A DNA stretch of 59,408 nucleotides. Source: Pedobacter glucosidilyticus DSM 23534 (lineage in GTDB: Bacteria; Bacteroidota; Bacteroidia; Sphingobacteriales; Sphingobacteriaceae). The first letter of the stretch is position 1. Every line of letters starts with the position of its first letter. Location: NCBI RefSeq assembly GCF_000425145.1, contig NZ_KE384315.1, positions 21,466-80,873 on the forward strand. The letters are read 5' to 3'. Below, one piece after another: positions 15,101-23,572 of the stretch. Made by a program: the position numbers and the translations under genes. The notes beneath the pieces are model-generated. The model did no database searches. It was not told the DNA's origin and was given only the letters and a program-made list of their open reading frames with translations.

Positions 15101-18100
15101 TTACTTTAGCAAACACAGCTCAAAGTTTAGATATTTTGGATAATGATAGGGCTAAAATTGCTATCAACAATGTTAGTGTTCAAGAAGGCAATAGCAGCAC
15201 ACAAACCTTAAACTTTACCGTAAGTTTAGATAAAGCTACAAAGTTACCTTTCAACCTCATTTACAGCACTCAAAATGTTACGGCTACTGCCGGAGAAGAT
15301 TATGTAGCTCGTATCAATAATGTGCTAAACTTTAATGGCGATGCCAATGAAACACAGAATATTGCCATTACCTATAACGGAGATTTAAAAATAGAGCAAG
15401 ACGAGGTCTTTAACCTGCTTTTAGGCGCCATTTCTAATACTTTTGAAAACAGATTGGCTTTAGATAACGCAGCCTCAGTTGGTAAAGCAACCTTACTAAA
15501 TGATGATGCAGGAACCATCCGAGTAACAGCATTAAACGGAACCGAAGATGGTGCAAAAGGAATTTTTAGATTTAGTTTTATTAACGGAGCAACATCTGAT
15601 GCGCCAACTGTAATTAATTATACTTTAGGAGGTATAGCATTAGCTCCGGAAGATTATACTTCTCTAAATTTAAATAGCATTACCATCCCGGCGGGTACTT
15701 CTTCTATAGATGCCGAGTTAAATATTATTGATGATGCCATTGTGGAAGGCAATGAAATTGTAAGTATTTCTGGCGTAAATGTAAGCGCTCCTTATCCGCT
15801 AACGATTGAAAACACTTTGCCAACCCTTCAAATTATAGATAATGATCTAGCTCAAATCAGTCTGAATGCACCATTTTCTATTACAGAAGGTAATTTAGGC
15901 GATGTTTCTTTTGCAGATTTCGTCATTACCCTAAACAATAAAACCGCCACACCATTTAATATAGATTTTGCTAGCGCAGATGATCAAGCTAAAGCAAGCG
16001 ACCAAGATTATATTCCGCTTGCAGGCATTTTAAATTTCAACGGTACTGCTGGCGAAGCTAAAACAGTAAGAATTTCTATCAACGGAGATAAAAAAATAGA
16101 AGCCAACGAGGCTTTTAATTTCTTGATTAGTAATCTCAGCACCAACTTTAGTAATAGATTAAGCTTTGCACAAACGCAAACATCAGCCACGATTTTAAAT
16201 GATGATAACAGCAATATCACCATCACCAAAGAAGATGGTGAAGAAAGAGCCGATGGTACAAAACCAGCTATCTTCAAATTTAATTTTGATACCGATGTTA
16301 CTGTAGACCAAAATATCATCATACCTTATACTTTAAGCGGAACGGCAATTGGCCAAGGGACAGATTATAATGGCGATATCAATGGGAATATTACCATTCC
16401 GGCCAATAGTAATGAGTTTATTTTAAACCTTCCAGTGAGAGACGACCAAGAAGTAGAACTTACAGAAAATGTAATTATAACAACAGGCTTAGTGGCAAGT
16501 TCTTATCCAATTTTGGTTAATAACTCGGGCATTTCTTTAGCTATTTTAGATAATGACGATGCTACCTTAACCTTAACTGGTCCGGCTCCTATGAATGAGG
16601 GTAATGTAGGTACATCGCCTTTTACCTTTACAGTAAGTTTAAATAAAAAAGTTTCAGCTCCGTTTACTGTAAAATATAAAACCATTGATGGTACAGCTAC
16701 AACTTCCGATCAAGATTATACCCCAACCAGTGGAAATTTAAGCTTTAATGGTAATGCAGGTGAAACCATCAATTTTACTGTTGATGTTAAAGGCGACCGT
16801 AAAATAGAAGCCAACGAGGTTTTCAGTATGTTGTTAGATTCGCTATCAGAAAACTTTAATAACCGTTTAACGCTTGTTAGTCCTATTGTAAATGCAACCA
16901 TTGGTAACGATGATTTAGGAGATATCACGATATCATCCCTAAACGGTAAAGAAACCGGAGCGCAAAAAGGACAATTTATTTTTAGTTTACCAGCAGGTAT
17001 CACGGTAGATAAACCTATACAAATCAATTATGTATTATCAGGTACTGCTTCTGCAGGGTTAGATTATAACAACCCAGCATCTGGCAGCATCACCATACCA
17101 GCCAATAGAAACAGCGCTATTTTAGACATTAATGTTATAGATGATACGCTGCTTGAGGAAACAGAAACAGTTGTACTAAGCGTAAATAATGTCATAAGCG
17201 ATTATAATGTTCAGATGCGAAGCAGTATAGATACTTTAAGTATAGAAGATAATGATATTTCTATCTTAAGTATTAATGGTCCTTTAAGTATTACTGAGGG
17301 AAATACCGGTACCCAAACCCTAACTTTTGAAGTTAAGTTAGACAAAGCTGTAGCTTCTAATTTCAAGGTTTACTATCGTACACAAGATGCAACGGCTACT
17401 TCTACCACTAACGATTACCAGAGTACCAACGGAACTTTAGCTTTTGCAGGGTTAGCCAATGAAACTAAAACTATTACCGTTACCATAAATGGCGATACCA
17501 GAGTAGAGGGAACCGAGTTTTTTGAGCTATTGCTAGAAAACCTAAGTCTTTCTTACGACGGTAGATTAAGAATTTCTGGCTCGCCTAGCCGAGGAATTAT
17601 TTTAGATGATGATAATAATCCACTTAATAAATCTTTAACCATTACTAAAATTGATGGGGAGGAAGGTGCAAATAATGCTTCTTTTAGCATAGCTTTTCTA
17701 AGCGGAGTAACTTTAGATACCGATACTGAAATATTCTACACTTTGGGCGGTACGGCAGCTATCAATCAAGATTTTCAAACAGCAACCACAGGTAGTTTAA
17801 CCATCCCGGCAGGGCAAAATAGTGTCACTTTAAATCTTATCGTTACAGATGATGCCATTGTGGAAGATACCGAAACCGTTTCTCTGATAACAGGTAATAT
17901 CAATAACAGCAATTATCAAGATATAGTAGTTTTAAACTCGCCATTAACGCTTCAAATTGCCGATAATGATGTGGCCAGTTTAAGCATACAAGCTTCCCAA
18001 ATACAAGAAGGTGATAATGGAGTGTCTCAAATGAGTTTTGAATTGCTTTTAGATAAACAAACCTCCACTGGTTTTGATGTGAGTTTCCGTACCGCTGATG

Positions 18101-21100
18101 CTACAGCTACGGTTGTAGACCAAGATTATATTGCCAAAGCAGAAACTATTACCTTTACAGGTGATGCTAACGAGCGAAAAACCATCACCATCACCATCAA
18201 TGGAGATATTAATATAGAGCGAGATGAGCAATTTAATCTTATTCTAGAGCCTCTGGCAGATAATTTTAATAACCGTTTAAGCATTCCGATCAATACAGTT
18301 ACAGGCACTATTCTAAACGACGATGATGCACAGATAACCATCACCAAAACTGATGGCGCAGAAGGCGGCGTCCCAGCAAGTTTTATTTTTAGCTTACCGC
18401 CAAATGTGCTTACAGATGAACCTATCCAAATAGATTATCAACTTGCAGGTACTGCTTTAGCTGCTAGCGTAGATTATGTTGGCGCAAATACAGGTAGTAT
18501 TACCATAGCACCTTACCAAAACAGTGCTACACTTTCTTTACCTGTTGTAGATGATAGCTTGATAGAAGAAGATGAAACCATAAGCATTAATATAAGCGCT
18601 TTAAACACGCTTTATACAGGAGCTATTATTCTAAATCCACTTATTCCAACGGCTATTATCAGAGATAATGACGAAGCTGCATTACGCATAAGTGGCCCTA
18701 TCAGCGTAAGCGAAGGAAATACAGGTACAACAGCTTTAACTTTTACAGTTAGTTTAGACAAAAATACAGGTAGAAGTTTTAGTATTAATTATGCCACTGC
18801 TGATGGTAGTGCTACCGTTGCCGGAAACGATTATATTCCACGTAATGGGACTTTGAATTTTGCCGGTAATGCATCAGAAAGTTACCCTATTACCATATTG
18901 GTAAACGGGGATAGAAATATAGAGCAAACAGAAGACTTCTTCGTAAATTTATTAGGCTTAACCGATACCTTTAATAACAGACTCAGTGTAATTGGCGCAC
19001 CAGCCCGCGGTATCATATTAGATGATGATAATATTGCAGCTAATAAAAACATCATGATTACTGCTTTAAACGGTTCAGAAGATGGTACAGATGTTAGGTT
19101 TAGATTTAGTTTCCCACCACAGGTAGTTAGTGATGTTGCTACAAGTATCCCTTATGCTTTAACAGGTACGGCAACCAATAATGACTATACAGGCGCTTTA
19201 ACGGGTACAGTAACTATCCCGGCAGGGCAAAATAATGTGGTGTTAAGCTTACCTGTGGTTAATGATGAAATTATTGAGGGCAAAGAAACTTTAATATTAA
19301 CTACAGGGGCGGTTATAAACAACAGTTTTAATGGTATTACGGTAGTAAACTCGCCAGCCCAAGCAGAAATTGAAGATAACGATAGCGGTGTTTTAAGTAT
19401 TCAAAATATAGAAGTTAACGAAGGAAATTTGGGTATAAGCGAAGCCGTATTTACGATTAATTTAAACAAACAAACCAGCTTACCCTTTACCCTAAGCTAT
19501 GCTACTGCAGATGCTACGGCTACCCTAGCAGACGCTGATTATATAGATGCAAACTCGCAAATAAGTTTTACTGGTAACGCAAATGAAAATAGAATAGTCA
19601 AAATTGTCATCAACGGAGATAGAAAACTAGAAGCTGATGAGACGTTAAGATTACTTTTAGGAACGCTATCTCGTACTTTTGAAGGAAGATTAACGGTTCA
19701 AAATTCATCTGCAGCAGCTACCATAAAAAATGATGACAATGCTGTAATTACCGTAACTGGCCTTAATGGTGCAGAGGCAGGCGGGCAAGCAGCCAGATTT
19801 ATTTTTAGTTTTCCTACAGGTATTGTGGCTGATATTCCTACGGTTATCAATTATACTTTAGGGGGTACGGCTACAGCCGGAGATACAGATTATAGAGGTG
19901 CTGTAAATGGCATTATCGCTATCCCAGCCGGCCAAGAGCGTGTAATATTAGAATTACCAGTTATAGATGATGAAATCGTAGAGGATGATGAAACCATCAG
20001 CATCACGATAAATTCTATCAATAGCAATTATATCAATGCTATCAGTCTAAATCCAATACTTCCTGTGGTTAAAATTATTGATAATGATGTTACTACATTA
20101 CGTATAAGTGATGCCATCAGGATAAATGAAGGCAATAATGGCACTACTCAATTTAATTTCTCTGTTACACTTGAAAAAGCAACTGGTGATAACTTTACTA
20201 TAAATTATACAACACAGGATGGTACTACAACCATAATTGATAATGACTATAATGAAACATCAGGAGTTTTAAGTTTTGCTGGAACTGCCGGAGAAACCCG
20301 TACCGTTACCGTTTTTGTAAACGGCGATTTAAAACTTGAAGGAAATGAAGATTTTAATTTTATCATTTCTGGTTTAAGCAACAATTTTAATAACCGTTTA
20401 ACAATACCTATAAATACCAGTAGGGGTACTATTTTAAATGATGACGATGGTATTGTTACCATTTCTAAAATAGATGGAACAGAAGGTTTACAAAATGCCC
20501 AGTTTATTTTTAGTTTGCCTCCTGGTGTAACATCAGATCAACCTATCAATATCTCTTATCGTTTAGCAGGTACTGCGGGCGGTAGTGATTATGTTGCAAA
20601 TCCGGCTACTGGTATCCTTACCATCCCTGTAGGACAAAATAATGTAGCTCTTTCCATAAACGTTACAGATGATTTAGTCCTAGAAGAAACCGAAACGGTA
20701 GCTATCAACAGCATACAAATATCAAATGTATACAATAATGTAAGTTTAGCACAGCCAGTACCTGTTATCAATATTTTTGATAATGATGTTGCTAACCTCA
20801 CTATAGCTGGTCCAACACCAGATTTAGAAGGAAATATAGGGCAGAAAACCTTTAATTTTAGCATTACATTAGATAAAGCTACGGATCGCTCTTTCACCTT
20901 AGACTATAATACGTATGATATTTCTGCAACAACTGCCAACAGAGATTACGAAAGTCGAACAGGAAGACTGTCATTTGCTGGTTTTGCTGGCGAAACTAAA
21001 ACCATTGCCGTACCTGTAATTGGCGATATCGAATTAGAAAATAATGAAACCTTTGGTTTCCGGATTTTTGGTTTATCAACCAATTTTGCAGGAAAAATGA

Positions 21101-22389
21101 TTTTAGGTAACGATGCCAATGCAACCATCTTAAATGATGATATTGGTCCTGTAGCTAATGATGATAGGGTGAGCACTTTAGAAGATACTCCTCTAACTTT
21201 CTCTGTTACGAATAATGATTTCCATGCTGATGGCATCAATACAAGTAGTGTAAATGTGGTTACCAATCCACAAAAGGGAAGGGTGCAAATGATGCAAAAC
21301 GGCAATGCGATTTATACGCCAAGCTTAAATGAATTTGGTTTTGATAGTTTTACATATACCGTAAAAGATGCTTTAGGTAGATTGTCTAACATAGCTACCG
21401 TAAATATTACAATTGTTGCAGTTAACGATGCGCCTATAGCTGTGGATGATGAATTTTATGTAAAAAAAGATAGTACCATAAGAGCAAATGTTGCTTTAAA
21501 TGATAGCGACCCAGACCAAGACCCTCTACGCTTTAGAGTAATAGAAAGTACTACCAAAGGTAGTTTAGCTCAGTTTGATGAATCCGATGGCTCGTTTATT
21601 TACATCCCTAACCGTAATTTTAAAGGTATGGATAGTTTTAAATATATCATTACTGATCCTTCTGGTTTGAGAGATACTGCATTGGTAACCCTGTTTACAC
21701 AACCAGTAGTTACAGTGAGTCTTACACCAGCGGCCTCTATATTACTAGAGGGAGATACCTTAACCGTTACTGCAAAACTTAGTGAATCTTTGTTTCAGGA
21801 TGTGAATTTTGTTTTAAATTTTACAGGGACGGCACAACAAAATATAGATTATACATTAAGTGGTAATTTTGATACGATGATGATTCCTGCAGGAGACACT
21901 ATCACCGTACAAAAATTTAGCTTACATGCTTTAAAGGATTTTTTAAGAGAAGGACAAGAAACGGTAGAAATAGCAATTACAGCACCAGACCCTGCCGCTT
22001 TCGTGAATATTGGAACAGGTACCAGTGTGGTTATAACCGATTTTTATCCAGAAGATAAACCCATTGGACCGGAAGAAAATGGCGAAATAAACCCAGATCC
22101 TTACATGTCTCCTAACGGTGATGGATTAGGAAATGAGAAATTTATCATCTATAATATAGAACGTTTTCCAGATAACGAGGTTATTATTTACAACCGTTGG
22201 GGTAATGAAGTATATAAAACAAAAGGTTACAATAATAAAGACAACGCTTTTTCTGGATTTTCTAATGTAGGTATTTTAGCAAATAGCCAAACTCCAGTTA
22301 TAGATGGTGTTTACTTCTTTCTGATTTATACCAAAACAGCAAATCAGGAACAAAAAATGAATAAAGGCTACGTGATAATAAGAAGATAA
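6157..22389 (+). CDS. Giant Calx-beta repeat adhesin with T9SS type B (CHU_C) tail
   Basis: About 5410 residues from the ATG at 6157. An in-frame GTG at 6121 adds 12 residues but spoils the signal peptide, so the ATG is preferred. A signal peptide ends near SYAEG. The N-terminal about 500 residues are a unique beta-rich head. A DUF11-like domain follows (DLEVISITPSKTSYCVGEDISYVVRVRNN region). About 8165-21147 encodes 37 tandem Calx-beta units in strict alternation: 19 of type A (xxEGN..., ending ILNDD) and 18 of type B (ITITKxDGEEG..., ending DND), one A+B pair about 234 residues. Two cadherin-like tandem domains (VANDD...NDF, AVDD...NDSDPD) and a degenerate Calx-beta unit come next. The gliding-motility-associated C-terminal domain ends the protein (SPNGDG, YNRWGNEVY, GVYFFLI, KGYVIIRR). 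Calx-beta acidic loops bind Ca2+. With the PorP/SprF gene immediately after, it resembles the SprB-SprF adhesin pair. Confidence 0.93.
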   Translation: MGKHRNLKGFIVKCLSILLLLVLSIFDVSYAEGSKDLITTGGGVGHRAFLLSTTTVSNNNPFPTLGTVKVYVRAGESLYLGSSAQQIGNGRINVRAPGGATYNSAALAAGVGLITNKNQENAGPLPNAGGYTPWILPVGLGQEGVWEIDFISPDVTADQQAGITKTNANAAWTQSNNGPGISAFDVSVRNSANTAFITGRAFMNIFVGSLGAFDANFTGKFKILTKDGYQYDVDNNGQSGYVFSFFANNKGFKDNAGNPIYRSINTLSGTIPVQDPRVADTGTDITHKIFFNTPDASMPATTATPAGTTWLYTTPTSPQAANFLFEGVEGTQNQAGTAPLGANLSFETNQIGSYIIDIDINKNGVFNDAVDRRLTGVAGSGSNTIYWDGLNGLGAKVQGNFTFSPSNLNLSLVGGEVHFPFLDVENNINGIIIRRVNGVNAPDDIVYWNDTDISSNTNPSNPRDASINGVSSATNGHKWGSNSYSGTAFGNEVGLDTWTYVISNTVLPFMNVTLKEADLEVISITPSKTSYCVGEDISYVVRVRNNGPDAVSGAKFAFNFPTQFVISSTSSTVTTGTATITGTATTPGQYAATLDMSNTAVIAFTINGTLNNYPGGTLNTSASILRPIDVTDPDATNEDALPPTNPLIECDAGTVGCNNIKENASVSINVRTVSVASATVAEGTGGTRNLSFPVSLSAVSACDISVDYSIVNGTTQASDFAGLTNGTITIPAGSTTANILIPIATDNIIEANETFTLTLANPTGGNTIFMGTATGTINNDDNAQITITKIDGNEENAIQARFIFSFPPGVFADADTEVKYELSGTSTGNGPDYPEALTGSIIIPAGQQSATLTLNTINDDMVEGTETVVIDIVEINSPYSLPLGTNIMLNPTVPTLSIFDNDVATLTLSNPVILAEGNSSTTAFNYTVTLNKATSSSFTVNYNTSNNTATIADNDYATSSGTLNFNGVLNEVQNITVLVNGDQKLEANESFNLSLTTLNNNFSGRLTIPSPNTSGTIVNDDVANITITKADGAEGGQNARFIFTLDNGKTADQNLVIPYALTGTALPNVDFNGAAVGNIVLSAGQNSVSLILNVIDDNLVEGNEDLTLTTGAIANPYGITVNNSPQTITITDNDNANISISNVTETEGDSGDKTFSFNVTLNNAVKESFSVNYFTTNGTALAGEDYQAVTNETLDFSGTAGEVRTATITVTGDTKIEANELFAVTLQNLSKNFNNHLTIGNASATGTIINDDASTIQITSTNGNETGQIPGTFTFGFATGVTVDSPTEISYTLAGSATATPDYSGVTSGTIIIPAGQNNVTLTLPVIDDNTIEGIETIILSSSLVNSPYAISVSNSPQTLNILDNDAGTLTLIGPADVTEGADGTSKTVQFQIQLNRATERPFAIDYDTNNITALSGEDYITENSSLSFSGTLDEIRTVSVTINGDAKIEADELFSLVLSNLSENFGGLLTLANTSATAKILNDDSGNITITSTNGAEGGAAAVFTFSLPAGVVADQPITFNYTLGGSAIGNDSDYTGALTGTITIPAGSNSASLNLPVIDDAIVEGTETISITTGAVTSPYNILIANSPQTLNITDNDFATLSIADASITEGDNGTKILSFDVTLNQPTKESFNVTYSTANGTATAGEDYLAAVNNTVTFNGTAGELRTINITLNSDTKIEADETFTLNLSAISNNFGGHLAFADALATGTILNDDQAQLSITASNGNEQGLVPATFTFALPTGITVDKNTSITYTISGSASNGTDYTGAITNTVVLFANTGSITVTLPVIDDNLVENTETLILTINNLVSDYNLTAVSSTANANILDNDAAILQLTGPPSITEGASATTQNVAFTVVLSKATQRPFTVNYTTVNGTASATDQDFVLQSSQLSFTGATAGETITVNIVVNGDAKIEADELFNFTISGLSDDFGGLLTIPQSTASATILNDDAGDITITAADGAEGGANGYFRFSFPTNVTSDQATVINYVLSGTATNTDYLADPSPVTITIPAGQNSAQLNINVVDDAIVEGQETLELNVVAVNSAYGINLTNSTASLNIQDNDVAEMLVTAPPAAPEGNVGTSTQTFTFRLTAATAQPFSIPYQTVNGSAIAGEDFVLKTGNLNFNGQANEQQTVEIVINGDTKVEPNEVLNLLLGNLSNNFQNRLSIPVLSSAATIQNDDSGVIRMVVSNGSEDGVNGKIRFEFLNGATAAQPIVLSYSLAGSALSSGLDADYTADFPSSITIPAGASFAEITLNVINDARIEDIETVEVIGLALDVAYPGISLDPARPILNISDNDQAELVLAGPPSVLEGNTGFTTLSYTVKLTKATGAGFNINYSTQDQTATTGNSDYVASSGTLNFTGLANETKTINVLVNGDIDIEPNETFTLQLSGLDNNFNNRLVVQGSPLAVNILNDDNDNINITKLNGEEGANNGSFTFSLPVGVVASENLTIDYVIDGTALSGTDHAATSGTLVLAAGSNAINLPIIINDDLIVEGTETVRITALVRTNSLNIGINNPQETITITDNDEATLTIAAVNQPELNSSVSNMLFTVTLDKQTALPFSLAYASADVTATAGEDYQAVPAAALLSFNGAANETETISIAITGDTKIEANEVFNIILGTLSNNFEGRLIIPANTVNGTIENDDAAVITITKEDAAESGNNGQFIFSFPTGFTSDKETLINFSLGGTANGAGVDYTADPLATTITIPANAPSATLTLNINDDDLVEFTENVSLTAVTINSVYSGITLNPVLPVVNITDNDVAQLTLTGITAVNEGNSGSTEVTYTVTLNNATVSPFRVDYAATGITASTADQDYLDLAGFIDFFGQAGESKTFKLFIRGDQKIEADETLAINLSAPSINFDNRLTVQGSPLQLSILNDDTGTITINSENGEEGIKDGLFRFSLPAGITADQDININYLLSGSATTGLDFTNLPGSITINAGANSVVLPVQINDDALVEGTETLSLSATLPLSVYGITLANTAQSLDILDNDRAKIAINNVSVQEGNSSTQTLNFTVSLDKATKLPFNLIYSTQNVTATAGEDYVARINNVLNFNGDANETQNIAITYNGDLKIEQDEVFNLLLGAISNTFENRLALDNAASVGKATLLNDDAGTIRVTALNGTEDGAKGIFRFSFINGATSDAPTVINYTLGGIALAPEDYTSLNLNSITIPAGTSSIDAELNIIDDAIVEGNEIVSISGVNVSAPYPLTIENTLPTLQIIDNDLAQISLNAPFSITEGNLGDVSFADFVITLNNKTATPFNIDFASADDQAKASDQDYIPLAGILNFNGTAGEAKTVRISINGDKKIEANEAFNFLISNLSTNFSNRLSFAQTQTSATILNDDNSNITITKEDGEERADGTKPAIFKFNFDTDVTVDQNIIIPYTLSGTAIGQGTDYNGDINGNITIPANSNEFILNLPVRDDQEVELTENVIITTGLVASSYPILVNNSGISLAILDNDDATLTLTGPAPMNEGNVGTSPFTFTVSLNKKVSAPFTVKYKTIDGTATTSDQDYTPTSGNLSFNGNAGETINFTVDVKGDRKIEANEVFSMLLDSLSENFNNRLTLVSPIVNATIGNDDLGDITISSLNGKETGAQKGQFIFSLPAGITVDKPIQINYVLSGTASAGLDYNNPASGSITIPANRNSAILDINVIDDTLLEETETVVLSVNNVISDYNVQMRSSIDTLSIEDNDISILSINGPLSITEGNTGTQTLTFEVKLDKAVASNFKVYYRTQDATATSTTNDYQSTNGTLAFAGLANETKTITVTINGDTRVEGTEFFELLLENLSLSYDGRLRISGSPSRGIILDDDNNPLNKSLTITKIDGEEGANNASFSIAFLSGVTLDTDTEIFYTLGGTAAINQDFQTATTGSLTIPAGQNSVTLNLIVTDDAIVEDTETVSLITGNINNSNYQDIVVLNSPLTLQIADNDVASLSIQASQIQEGDNGVSQMSFELLLDKQTSTGFDVSFRTADATATVVDQDYIAKAETITFTGDANERKTITITINGDINIERDEQFNLILEPLADNFNNRLSIPINTVTGTILNDDDAQITITKTDGAEGGVPASFIFSLPPNVLTDEPIQIDYQLAGTALAASVDYVGANTGSITIAPYQNSATLSLPVVDDSLIEEDETISINISALNTLYTGAIILNPLIPTAIIRDNDEAALRISGPISVSEGNTGTTALTFTVSLDKNTGRSFSINYATADGSATVAGNDYIPRNGTLNFAGNASESYPITILVNGDRNIEQTEDFFVNLLGLTDTFNNRLSVIGAPARGIILDDDNIAANKNIMITALNGSEDGTDVRFRFSFPPQVVSDVATSIPYALTGTATNNDYTGALTGTVTIPAGQNNVVLSLPVVNDEIIEGKETLILTTGAVINNSFNGITVVNSPAQAEIEDNDSGVLSIQNIEVNEGNLGISEAVFTINLNKQTSLPFTLSYATADATATLADADYIDANSQISFTGNANENRIVKIVINGDRKLEADETLRLLLGTLSRTFEGRLTVQNSSAAATIKNDDNAVITVTGLNGAEAGGQAARFIFSFPTGIVADIPTVINYTLGGTATAGDTDYRGAVNGIIAIPAGQERVILELPVIDDEIVEDDETISITINSINSNYINAISLNPILPVVKIIDNDVTTLRISDAIRINEGNNGTTQFNFSVTLEKATGDNFTINYTTQDGTTTIIDNDYNETSGVLSFAGTAGETRTVTVFVNGDLKLEGNEDFNFIISGLSNNFNNRLTIPINTSRGTILNDDDGIVTISKIDGTEGLQNAQFIFSLPPGVTSDQPINISYRLAGTAGGSDYVANPATGILTIPVGQNNVALSINVTDDLVLEETETVAINSIQISNVYNNVSLAQPVPVINIFDNDVANLTIAGPTPDLEGNIGQKTFNFSITLDKATDRSFTLDYNTYDISATTANRDYESRTGRLSFAGFAGETKTIAVPVIGDIELENNETFGFRIFGLSTNFAGKMILGNDANATILNDDIGPVANDDRVSTLEDTPLTFSVTNNDFHADGINTSSVNVVTNPQKGRVQMMQNGNAIYTPSLNEFGFDSFTYTVKDALGRLSNIATVNITIVAVNDAPIAVDDEFYVKKDSTIRANVALNDSDPDQDPLRFRVIESTTKGSLAQFDESDGSFIYIPNRNFKGMDSFKYIITDPSGLRDTALVTLFTQPVVTVSLTPAASILLEGDTLTVTAKLSESLFQDVNFVLNFTGTAQQNIDYTLSGNFDTMMIPAGDTITVQKFSLHALKDFLREGQETVEIAITAPDPAAFVNIGTGTSVVITDFYPEDKPIGPEENGEINPDPYMSPNGDGLGNEKFIIYNIERFPDNEVIIYNRWGNEVYKTKGYNNKDNAFSGFSNVGILANSQTPVIDGVYFFLIYTKTANQEQKMNKGYVIIRR
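8165..21147 (+). repeat. Tandem alternating Calx-beta A/B coding repeat array (about 700-bp dimer period)
   Basis: Nineteen A units and eighteen B units alternate without a break. Unit boundaries are marked by NDD (A to B) and DND (B to A). The period averages about 700 bp per A+B pair. Units are diverged in DNA sequence, unlike the collagen tract, which indicates an old expansion kept by selection. Confidence 0.85.
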
Positions 22390-22514
22390 TTTGATTAGAA
22401 GTAAAATAATTATTAAGGGTAACACCACCAAGGTTTTTGCCGTAAAAAACCACTTAGAGGGCATTTATTTGATTTAAAATTTCAAATGTTTGATGGTTCC
22501 TCTCTTGCTTTGGT

Positions 22515-23435
22515 ATGAGGGTATTACTGCTTATTGTATTTTTTATTTTACTGATAATGGGCGTACAAGCACAGCAACAGGCTATGTATACCCAATATAT
22601 GTTTAATACACTAGCCATCAATCCGGCTTATCCTACCTTAGACGAATCTTTATCAGTAACAGCTTTATCAAGACATCAGTGGGTGGGCTTTAAAGGGGCA
22701 CCCAATACACAAACAATCTCTATACACTCGCCCATTGGTACTAGTGAGACTTTTATTGGTGGCTTACTGATTAATGACCAGATAGGGGAAGTAATTAAAG
22801 AAACAGGCGGTTATATTACTTTAGCACAAAGAGTGCAAGTTGGCTATGAATCTTATTTATCTGTTGGGGTTAATGGAGGATTAAGCAGCTTTAGAGGTAA
22901 TTTCTCTGAAAATTACCCTTTTAGTCCAGAGTCTTTTAATGATCCTGTTTTTCAAAATGTAAGTAATCTTAGAGGGAATTTTGGAATAGGAGTGATGTTA
23001 TTTTCTAGTAAATACTATGTAGGTTTATCATCTCCTCATTTTTATAACAGAGATTTGTCAGACTTAGGGCAACCCAATATTGCAGGACGTTACAAACCTC
23101 ATTATCTGTTGCAAGCAGGTTATCTTATCAATTTAAACGATATTTTAAAGTTAAAGCCCAATATTTTAGCTAAATATGTCCACGGTTCTCCTTTACAATT
23201 TGATATTAATGCCAATATGTTGGTTAGCGACCGTCTTTGGTTAGGTGTTTCGTACCGTACTTTAGACTCTTTTGATGCCATGGCATCTTTCTTCGTTAAT
23301 CCGGATTTTCAAGTTGGCTATTCTTATGATTTTACCAACACAGCTTTAGCTACCGTACAAAAAGGTTCCCACGAAATTATGGTAAAGTTTAGGATGCCTG
23401 TTTTTGGTAGAGACCATACGGCTTGTTATTTTTAG
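22515..23435 (+). CDS. PorP/SprF family type IX secretion membrane protein
   Basis: 306 residues. A signal peptide ends at about residue 19 (MGVQAQQ). The mature N-terminus carries the family hallmark QAMYTQYMFNTLAINPAY, then LSRHQWVGFKGAP and IGGLLINDQIG, with barrel strands to the end. PorP/SprF proteins are outer-membrane barrels that bind C-terminal type B domains; in Flavobacterium johnsoniae SprF is needed to present SprB at the cell surface. It sits 125 bp downstream of the giant adhesin in the same direction, so it is the probable dedicated anchor of that protein. Family assignment is strong; pairing is inferred from position. Confidence 0.93.
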   Translation: MRVLLLIVFFILLIMGVQAQQQAMYTQYMFNTLAINPAYPTLDESLSVTALSRHQWVGFKGAPNTQTISIHSPIGTSETFIGGLLINDQIGEVIKETGGYITLAQRVQVGYESYLSVGVNGGLSSFRGNFSENYPFSPESFNDPVFQNVSNLRGNFGIGVMLFSSKYYVGLSSPHFYNRDLSDLGQPNIAGRYKPHYLLQAGYLINLNDILKLKPNILAKYVHGSPLQFDINANMLVSDRLWLGVSYRTLDSFDAMASFFVNPDFQVGYSYDFTNTALATVQKGSHEIMVKFRMPVFGRDHTACYF

Positions 23436-23450
23436 CAATCAAAATTATAT

Positions 23451-23524
23451 TTGTCACATTGAGCGGAGTCGAAATGTTCTCTGATATGCTCAGAAAGGCT
23501 TCGACTCCGCTCAGCCTGACACAA
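23451..23524. repeat. Palindromic repeat between convergent genes (GGAGTCGAA family)
   Basis: Perfect 12-bp arms GAGCGGAGTCGA (23461-23472) and TCGACTCCGCTC (23501-23512) with TGTCA / TGACA flanks. It lies between the convergent porP-like and metF genes, where it could act as a bidirectional terminator. A related palindrome is at 56817-56861. Confidence 0.7.
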
Positions 23525-23572
23525 AATTGTGATTTGAAACTGCCTTTATTGAGTTTCTAAAGAAGTGTTATT

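Noticed and set aside
6936..21305. Many minus-strand ORFs of 60-120 codons inside the giant adhesin gene
   Set aside because: They are shadows of the repetitive plus-strand frame with similar repeated antisense sequences.
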